Positions 56,501 to 64,000 of a stretch of DNA of 64,000 nt are shown here, one piece after another. The DNA comes from Plumapathes pennacea (lineage: Eukaryota > Cnidaria > Anthozoa > Antipatharia > Myriopathidae): the NCBI GenBank assembly GCA_964036295.1, contig OZ038471.1, forward strand, positions 3,780,001 through 3,844,000, given 5' to 3'. The position numbers and the translations under genes were made by a program. Under the pieces are notes generated by a model. The model was not told the DNA's origin and did no database searches. It saw only the letters and a program-made list of their open reading frames with translations. Numbering within the stretch: the stretch's first letter is position 1; the number at the start of each line of letters is the position of its first letter.

Positions 56501-59500
56501 TAAGAAAGTTAAACAACAATACTTAATTATTCTAATTTGACTCTCTATTGCATATATAAAGTTGTCGTTCAGCGGGACTATAGATATATTCAACAAAATC
56601 AGCTACGCAAATCGTATATGATGAGGTCGTTTTGGTGCATCCCTTCAAGTGCGTACCACGATTTCTGTAAGTACTAAAAGGGATGCATCAAAACGACCTT
56701 TATGTTAGCAAGCCTTGTATAGCGATAACACGGTTAAAAAATTAAACAACAATACTTAATTATTCTAATTTGACTCTCTATTGCATATATACAGTTGTTG
56801 TTCTGCCGGACTATTTATAGGTTCAACAACATCACCTACGCAAATCGTATATGATGAGGTCGTTTTGGTGCATCCCTTCAAGTGCGTACCACAATTTCTG
56901 TAAGTACTAAAAGGGATGCATCAAAACGACCTTTATGTTAACAAGCTTTCTATAGCGATAGCACGGTTAAAAAGTTAAACAACAATACTTAATTATTCTA
57001 ATTTGACTTTCTATTGCATATATAAAGTTGTCGTTCAGCGGGACTATAGATATATTCAACAAAATCAGCTACGCAAAACGTATATGATGAGGTCATTTTG
57101 GTGCATCCCTTCAAGTGCGTACCACGATTTCTGTAAGTACTAAAAGGGATGCATCAAAACGACTTTTATGTTAGCAAGCCTTCTATAGCGATAGCACGGT
57201 TAAAAAATTTAACTACAATACTTAATTATTGCTAATATGACTCGCTATTGCATATGTACAGTTTTTGTTCTACGGGACTATAGATAGATTCAACAACATC
57301 AGCTACGCAAATCGTATATGATGAGGTCGTTTTGGTGCATCCCTTCAAGTGCGTACCACGACTTCTGTAAGTACTAAAAGGGATGCATCAAAACGACCTT
57401 TATGTTAGCAAGCCATCTATAGCGATAGCACGGTTAAAAAATTAAACAACAATACTTAATTATTCCAATTTGACTCTCTATTGCATATATACAGTTGTCG
57501 TTCAGCCAGATTATATATAGGTTCAACAATCTTAGCTATGCAAATCGTATATGATGAGGTCGTTTTGGTGCATCCCTTCAAGTGCGTACCACGATTTCTG
57601 TAAGTACTAAAAGGGATGCATCAAAACGACCTTTATGTTAACAAGCCTTCTATAGTGATAGCACGGTTAAAAAATTTAACTACTATACTTAATTATTGCT
57701 AATTTGACTCGGTATTGCATATATACAGTTTTTGTTCTACGGAACTATAGATAGATTCAACAACATCAGCTACGCAAATCGTATATGATGAGGTCGTTTT
57801 GGTGCATCCCTTCAAGTGCGTACCACAATTTCTGTAAGTACTAAAAGGGATGCATCAAAACGACCTGTATGTTAACAAGCTTTCTATAGTGATAGCACGG
57901 TTAAAAAATTCAACTACAATACTTAATTAATGTTAATTTGACTCTCTATTGCATATATACAGTTGTTGTTCTGCCGGACTATATATAGGTTCAACAACAT
58001 CAGCTACGCAAATCGTATATGATGAGGTCGTTTAGGTGCATCCCTTCAAGTGCGTACCACGATTTCTGTAAGTACTAAAAGGGATGCATCAAAACGACCT
58101 TTATGTTAACAAGCTTTCTATAGCGATAGCACGGTTAGAAAGTTAAACAACAATACTTAATTATTCTAATTTGATTCTCTATTGCATATATAAAGTTGTC
58201 GTTCAGCGGGACTATAGATATATTCAACAAAATCAGCTACGCAAATCGTATATGATGAGGTCGTTTTGGTGCATCCCTTCAAGTGCGTACCACGATTTCT
58301 GTAAGTACTAAAAGGGATGCATCAAAACGACCTTTATGTTAGCAAGCCTTGTATAGCGATAACACGGTTAAAAAATTAAACAACAATACTTAATTATTGT
58401 TAATTTGACTCTCTATTGCATATATACAGTTGTTGTTCTGCCGGACTATATATAGGTTCAACAACATCACCTACGCAAATCGTATATGATGAGGTCGTTT
58501 TGGTGCATCCCTTCAAGTGCGTACCACGATTTCTGTAAGTACTAAAAGGGATGCATCAAAACGACCTTTATGTTAACAAGCTTTCTATAGCGATAGCACG
58601 GTTAAAAAGTTAAACAACAATACTTAATTATTCTAATTTGACTCTCTATTGCATATATAAATTTGTCGTTCAGCGGGACTATAGATATATTCAACAAAAT
58701 CAGCTACGCAAATCGTATATGATGAGGTCGTTTTGGTGCATCCCTTCAAGTGCGTACCACGATTTCTGTAAATACTAAAAGGGATGCATCAAAACGACCT
58801 TTATGTTAGCAAGCCTTGTATAGCGATAACACGGTTAAAAAATTAAACAACAATACTTAATTATTGTTAATTTGACTCTCTATTGCATATATACAGTTGT
58901 CGTTCAGCCGGACTATAGATATATTCAACAACATCAGCTACGCAAATCGTATATGATGAGGTCGTTTTGTTGCATCCCTTCAAGTGCGTACCACGATTTC
59001 TGTAAGTACTAAAAGAGATGCATGAAAAGAACCTATATGTTAGCAAGCCTTCTATAGCGATAGCACGGTTAAAAAATTTAACTACAATACTTAATTATTG
59101 CTAATATGACTCGCTATTGCATATATACAGTTTTTTTTCTACGGGACTATAGATAGATTCAACAACATCAGCTACGCAAATCGTATATGATGAGGTCGTT
59201 TTGGTGCATCCCTTCAAGTGCGTACCACGACTTCTGTAAGTGCTAAAAGGGATGCATCAAAACGACTTTTATGTTAGCAAGCCATCTATAGCGATAGCAC
59301 GGTTAAAAAATTAAACAACAATACTTAATTATTCTAATTTGACTCTCTATTGCATATATACAGTTGTCGTTCAGCCAGATTATATATAGGTTCAACAATC
59401 TTAGCTATGCAAATCGTATATGATGAGGTCGTTTTGGTGCATCCCTTCAAGTGCGTACCACGATTTCTGTAAGTACTAAAAGGGATGCATCAAAACGACC

Positions 59501-59782
59501 TTTATGTTAGCAAGCCTTTTATAGTGATAGCACGGTTAAAAAATTTAACTACTATACTTAATTATTGTTAATTTGACTCGCTATTGCATATATACAGTTT
59601 TTGTTCTACGGAACTATAGATAGATTCAACAACATCAGCTATGCAAATCGTATATGATGAGGTCGTTTTGGTGCATCCCTTCAAGTGCGTACCACGATTT
59701 CTGTAAGTACTAAAAGGGATGCATCAAAACGACCTTTATGTTAGCAAGCCTTCTATAGCGATAGCACGGTTAAAAAATTAAA
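50560..59782 (+). repeat. satellite array, ~233-bp hairpin monomer, 40 copies
   Basis: The anchor gtaccacgat recurs at 50584, 50817, 51051, 51284, 51517, 51750 and on to 59689, a period of 233-234. Each monomer carries ggtcgttttggtgcatccct and, 33-37 bases later, its complement agggatgcatcaaaacgacc, a stem of about 21 bp with one G-T type mismatch. Two main monomer types alternate (gttgtcgttcagccggac and gtttttgttctacgggac). The first two monomers are the most divergent, as expected at an array edge. Non-coding. Confidence 0.96.
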
Positions 59783-61530
59783 CTAGAAATACGATAATCG
59801 CAGATATCCCCTCGCTCAGTAGTGGGTTTTCGGAAAGCGGGATTCTTGTTTATTTTCCGTTCGGAGATTATTTAAATTTTTTTGCAAACCACGGCCGTGT
59901 AGCGACGTCACCAGTCGGCCGTTAAAAAAAATCTTTGTCACACGAAGTCTGGTTTAGTTCAGACAACGTGGACAGTCTGCAATTTTCGTAGACACTAGCT
60001 GAACTTCAAAATTCGCTGAGAAAACATTTACACGCAACTACAGAATACTCCCGAGGGTTGAAAGCCAAGCAAAGTCGATCTTGGACACCGAAGTTTTTAT
60101 GAATTTCAAGAAAAGCCGCGATTTCTCCAGCCAATGCTTTATCCTAACCACATACGTGTGTTTGTTTTTGTGTGTGTGTGTGTGTGTGCCAAATTTAGAA
60201 CCGTCAAAGCGAGTCGCTTGTTTACACGCTTTCGAAGTCTCGGAATCGTGTGAATTTTGGCAGGGATTCAATTTTGAACACAACAATTTTTTCAAACTGC
60301 GTTTGACGATTTTAAAATCTTTGACAGAAAAAAGAAATCAAGTCACTAAATAATACAAGGTCCGATTTTATTGAGCGAGCAAACCCGGTCACTAAATAAT
60401 ACAAAGTGCGATTGTGTTGAGCGAGTATCTTACGGGGGTCCCGCTAGTAGACACATTGTTTAATTTGGAAAGCAGTGGCCGGATATTTTCTACTTTAATA
60501 GCCTTCAAAAAGCAAAAGCATTTTAACCCGGTTACATTTTATCCTTGAATACAGTGTGCCAACAAACGCGGCGACAAAACTTCACAGCATGTGTCAGACT
60601 GTCAATGAAATTATGCAAACATGTCAGGAATCGGATGACACAATCTTGCACGAAGGCACTCTGAAATAGCTTTGAAAACCAGGGAAAAGATCACAGTATA
60701 ATCCTAATTGGCCTTCATCACAGTTACCGGGGCATCAAACGACAAAATATACGGCAATTGTTGAAATACCAATGATAACACGACCGTCGTTTAACAAAAG
60801 TGTATTTAACGTTAATTGAATTAAATTTTCAAAACTCACCGGTTCCTGAAAGCCATAGCTTTAGCTCTTTTCCAGCAAAGGAAACAAAATCCTAAACACT
60901 ATTGTTTACGTCTTCAATGATTTCAAAATACACTGTATAAAGCAGTCCTCATACAGTACGAAAATTCCACTTTCCATTGTATTGTGTTGTCATCTTGTCA
61001 AACTTGGATTCTGAAAACTGCATTCCTGTTATTGCGAAAGGTGAAATTTGCCACAGTGATTGTTCGATTTCCACCGACTGTATTTTGCTATTCCTTTCTG
61101 AAGAAGTGTCTGCGTTTTAACACAATACTGGCGTCTAGGATTGTGTTCAGGTCGACCAGTTGGGCCTTAAAGAATCCGTTTTACGTCTAGTAAAGCTTGC
61201 CTCCCATGCACTGGCAAAATATCCGGGCAATTTACAGCCGTCCGTCGAAATGCTTGGCCTTGTATCTGCATCTTGTTGTACAAAATCACTTCAGTTCGTA
61301 CTCTATCGCATGTCTCCAAGAAAATGGCGGTTTACAGTTAAGCTGCCGATGTAACCTCGCCTGCTGTGATCGCTCGACGCGGAGGGCCTTGGGACGAGGT
61401 CGTATGGCACAAACACACAAACAAACACACGAACATTAGATTTCGAGATGGCGACACGCTTGGAGTCTCCGATAAGGCGATAATACTACTGCATTAACGT
61501 CGTAAATATTTCCCTCACTTCGTTCGGGGA
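59783..61530 (-). mobile_element. 1748-bp insertion in the satellite, Helitron-like ends
   Basis: Removing 59783-61530 rejoins ttaaa to caacaatact, exactly the monomer consensus, so it is a clean insertion with no target duplication. On the minus strand it begins TCCCCGAACG and ends TATTTCTAG, matching the Helitron TC...CTRR rule. The 3' stem near the end is weak (about 4-5 bp), and the target is G^T rather than the usual A^T. It contains a ~46-bp tandem duplication (actaaataatacaa units, 60342-60427) and a (TG)n tract (60170-60188). No transposase or helicase frame; if mobile, it is non-autonomous. Confidence 0.55.
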
Positions 61531-64000
61531 CAACAATACTTAATTATTCTAATTTGACCCTCTATTGCATATATACAGTTGTCGTTCAGCCGGACTATAT
61601 ATAGGTTCAACAATCTTAGCTATGCAAATCGTATATTATGAGGTCGTTTTGGTGCATCCCTTCAAGTGCGTACCACGATTTCTATAAGTACTAAAAGGGA
61701 TGCATCAAAACGACCTTTATGTTAACAAGCCTTCTATAGTGATAGCAGGGTTAATAAATTCAACTACAATACTTAATTATTGCTAATTTGACTCTCTATT
61801 GCATTTATACAGTTGTTGTTCTGCCGGACTATATATAGATCAACAAAATCAGCTATGCAAATTGTATATGATGAGGTCGTTTTGGTGCATCCCTTCAAGT
61901 GCGTACCACGATTTCTGTTAGTACTAAAAGGGATGCATCAAAACGACCTTTATGTTAACAAGCTTTCTATAGCGATAGCACGGTTAAAAACTTAAACAAC
62001 AATACTTAATTATTCTAATTTGACTCTCTATTGCATATATAAAGTTGTCGTTCAGACGGACTATAGATATATTCAACAACATCAGCTACGCAAATCGTAT
62101 ATGATGAGGTCGTTTTGGTGCATCCCTTCAAGTGCGTACCACGATTTCTGTAAGTACTAAAAGGGATGCATCAAAACGACCTGTATGTTAGCAAGCCTTC
62201 TATAGCGATAGCACGGTTAAAAAATTTAACTACAATACTTAATTATTGCTAATTTGACTCGCTATTGCATATATACAGTTTTTGTTCTACGGGACTATAG
62301 ATAGATTCAACAACATCAGCTACGCAAATCGTATATGATGAGGTCGTTTTGGTGCATCCCTTCAAGTGCGTACCACGATTCCTGTAAGTACTAAAAGGGA
62401 TGCATCAAAACGACCTCTATGTTAGGAAGCCTTCTATAGCGATAGCACGGTTAAAAAATTAAACAACAATACTTAATTATTCTAATTTGACTCTCTATTG
62501 CATATATACAGTTGTCGTTCAGTCGGACTATATATAGGTTCAACAATCTTAGCTAAGCAAATCGTATATGATGAGGTCGTTTTGGTGCATCCCTTCAAGT
62601 GCGTACCACGATTTCTGTAAGTACTAAAAGGGATGCATCAAAACGACCTTTATGTTAGCAAGCCTTCTATAGTGATAGCACGGTTAAAAAATTTAACTAC
62701 TATACTTAATTATTGTTAATTTGACTCGCTTTTGCATATATACAGTTTTTGTTCTACGGAACTATTAATAGATTCAACAACATCAGCTATGCAAATCGTA
62801 TATGATGAGGTCGTTTTGGTGCATCCCTTCAAGTGCGTACCACGATTTCTGTAAGTACTAAAAGGGATGCATCAAAACGACCTTTATGTTAGCAAGCCTT
62901 CTATAGCGATAGCACGGTTAAAAAATTAAACAACAATACTTAATTATTCTAATTTGACTCTCTATTGCATATATACAGTTGTCGTTCAGCCGGACTATAT
63001 ATAGGTTCAACAATCTTAGCTATGCAAATCGTATATTATGAAGTCGTTTTGGTGCATCCCTTCAAGTGCGTACCACGATTTCTGTAAGTACTAAAAGGGA
63101 TGCATCAAAACGACCTTTATGTTAACAAGCCTTCTATTGTGTAAGCACGGTTAAAAAATTCAACTACAATACTTAATTATTGCTAATTTGACTGTCTATT
63201 GCATATATACAGTTGTTGTTCTACCGGACTATAGATAGATTCAACAACATCAGCTATGCAAATCGTATATGTTGAGGTCGTTTTGGTGCATCCCTTCAAG
63301 TGCGTACCACGATTCCTGTAAGTACTAAAAGGGATGCATCAAAACGACCATTATGTTAGCAAGCCTTCTATAGCGATAGCACGGTTAAAAAATTAAACAA
63401 CAATACTTAATTATTCTAATTTGACTTTCTATTGCATATATACAGTTGTCGTTCAGCCAGATTATATATAGGTTCAACAATCTTAGCTATGCAAATCGTA
63501 TATGATGAGGTCGTTTTGGTGCATCCCTTCAAGTGCGTACCACGATTTCTGTAAGTACTAAAAGGAATGCATCAAAACGACCATTATGTTAGCAAGCCTT
63601 CTATAGTGATAGCACGGTTAAAAAATTTAACTACTATACTTAATTATTGTTAATTTGACTCGCTTTTGCATATATACAACTTTTGTTCTACGGAACTATA
63701 GATAGATTCAACAACATCAGCTATGCAAATCGTATATGATGAGGTCGTTTTGGTGCATCCATTCAAGTGCGTACCACGATTTCTGTAAGTACTAAAAGGG
63801 ATGCATCAAAACGACCTGTATGTTAGCAAGCCTTCTATAGCGATAGCACGGTTAAAAAATTTAACTACAATACCTAATTATTGCTAATTTGACTCGCTAT
63901 TGCATATATACAGTTTTTGTTCTACGGGACTATAGATAGATTCAACAACATCAGCTACGCAAATCGTATATGATGAGGTCGTTTTGGTGCATCCCTTCAA
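61531..64000 (+). repeat. 233-bp hairpin satellite, continuation after insertion
   Basis: Ten further anchors from 61670 to 63771 plus a partial monomer at the window end. Monomer types and hairpin are as in 50560-59782. The array continues beyond the window. Confidence 0.96.

Noticed and set aside
50560-64000. CRISPR-like array
   Set aside because: Repeats and intervening sequence are both conserved, so there are no unique spacers, and the context is an animal genome. It is a satellite.

Overview
The window is eukaryotic nuclear DNA from an early-branching animal, most likely an anthozoan cnidarian such as a stony coral. It carries spliced genes with GT/AG introns and animal-specific families: Smoothened, an AAK1/BMP2K endocytic kinase, CEP44 and an extracellular Ig-sushi-TLDc protein. 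Introns and intergenic DNA are full of short inverted-repeat transposons (MITEs). Species-level assignment is inference. There is one 200-base assembly gap, at 33484-33683.

Layout. 1-3322 (+): the 3' exons of an Ig-sushi-sushi-TLDc gene. 4035-4748 (-): a small intronless membrane-anchored protein of unknown function. 5-16 kb: mostly non-coding, with fold-back MITEs, small tandem repeats, a G-quadruplex-prone patch and two short related cassette exons whose gene I cannot identify. 16.0-25.0 kb: a satellite array of ~334 bp monomers with inverted, degenerate copies at its edges. 25.45-25.72 kb (-): a possible first exon of an unknown gene. 27.7-37.6 kb (-): a complete 11-exon, 1145-aa AAK1/BMP2K-type kinase with a giant pure (GAC)419 microsatellite in an intron. 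38.45-44.58 kb (+): a complete 10-exon, 597-aa Smoothened gene, head-to-head with the kinase. 45.6-47.5 kb (-): an uninterrupted CEP44 gene, tail-to-tail with Smoothened. 48.7-49.8 kb (-): an unknown 371-aa coiled-coil protein with 14-residue repeats. 50.56-64 kb: a second satellite of ~233 bp monomers, each carrying a 21-bp hairpin. It is split once by a 1748-bp insertion and runs off the window end.

The genes do not form one pathway. Smoothened (Hedgehog signal transduction at the plasma membrane or cilium), CEP44 (centriole) and the AAK1-type kinase (clathrin-mediated endocytosis) are neighbours. Their gene models were built by hand by matching splice sites, phase and protein similarity, and all three close exactly in frame.

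The most unusual material is repeat biology: the 1257-bp uninterrupted GAC tract, the hairpin-bearing satellite with higher-order structure, the insertion in it that leaves an exact empty site, and the ~334 bp satellite that looks as if it grew from half of a fold-back element.
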